From: GCA-002697625 sp002697625
GTDB taxonomy: Bacteria; Bacteroidota; Bacteroidia; Flavobacteriales; BACL11
Reading direction: 5' to 3'
Length of the DNA stretch: 33,894 bases
Assembly (NCBI GenBank): GCA_964004625.1
Contig: CAXFOB010000023.1
Span: forward strand, 1-33,894
Below are positions 33,878-33,894 of this stretch, piece after piece. Both the position numbers and the translations under genes were made by a program. Every line of letters begins with the position of its first letter. Position 1 is the first letter of the stretch. The notes under the pieces were generated by a model. That model was not told where the DNA came from. It saw only the letters and a program-made list of their open reading frames with translations, and searched no databases.

Positions 33878-33894
33878 ATAACAGCAAATGGAAG

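Overview
The window comes from an AT-rich bacterial chromosome of the phylum Bacteroidota, most likely a flavobacterium-like lineage. The evidence is direct. Four proteins end in type IX secretion (T9SS) C-terminal sorting domains with a [Y/F]PNP motif. Several genes carry the Bacteroidota sigma-factor -7 element TAnnTTTG just upstream. Shine-Dalgarno sequences are mostly absent. RpoB, RpoC, NusG and a DUF3467 protein have Bacteroidota-type sequences. There are no insertion sequences, CRISPR arrays or rRNA genes, and no gene-free stretch longer than about 100 bases.

Left part (1-7447): a minus-strand block of three secreted T9SS cargo proteins (aryl-sulfotransferase-like, CotH/lamin-tail, ligand-binding-type propeller) lies behind mazG but has its own promoter-like element. 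Next come a small four-cysteine membrane protein resembling the Na+-NQR maturation factor NqrM and a convergent apbE (FAD:protein FMN transferase); both are plausible maturation factors for Na+-NQR. A 51-residue unknown ORF follows.

Middle part (7449-15139): the cell-envelope/RNA-modification neighbourhood ddl / PASTA protein / T9SS protein / rluD is interleaved with accessory genes. A D12-class DNA adenine methyltransferase lies directly before rluD, and a protein with a PD-(D/E)XK nuclease-like signature lies directly after it. A second small nuclease-like protein follows behind its own strong promoter. This looks like a restriction-modification or defence unit threaded through a housekeeping operon, and it is the most unusual part of the window. 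On the plus strand, ddl is followed by a SPOR-like membrane protein.

Right-centre (15131-22280): hisS and hutH (minus strand) are fused by a TAATG stop/start overlap. A plus-strand operon holds an NTF2/DUF4440-like protein, a UbiA-family prenyltransferase and an M1 metallopeptidase. It ends at a perfect 32-base palindrome that can terminate transcription from both sides.

Right part (22299-33877): the universal tRNA-Trp / secE / nusG / rplK / rplA / rplJ / rplL / rpoB / rpoC cluster runs on the minus strand and ends in a DUF3467 gene. A hairpin with a following U-rich tract sits between rplL and rpoB, and rpoB appears to start with TTG. The window stops just upstream of the tRNA, where tuf would be expected.
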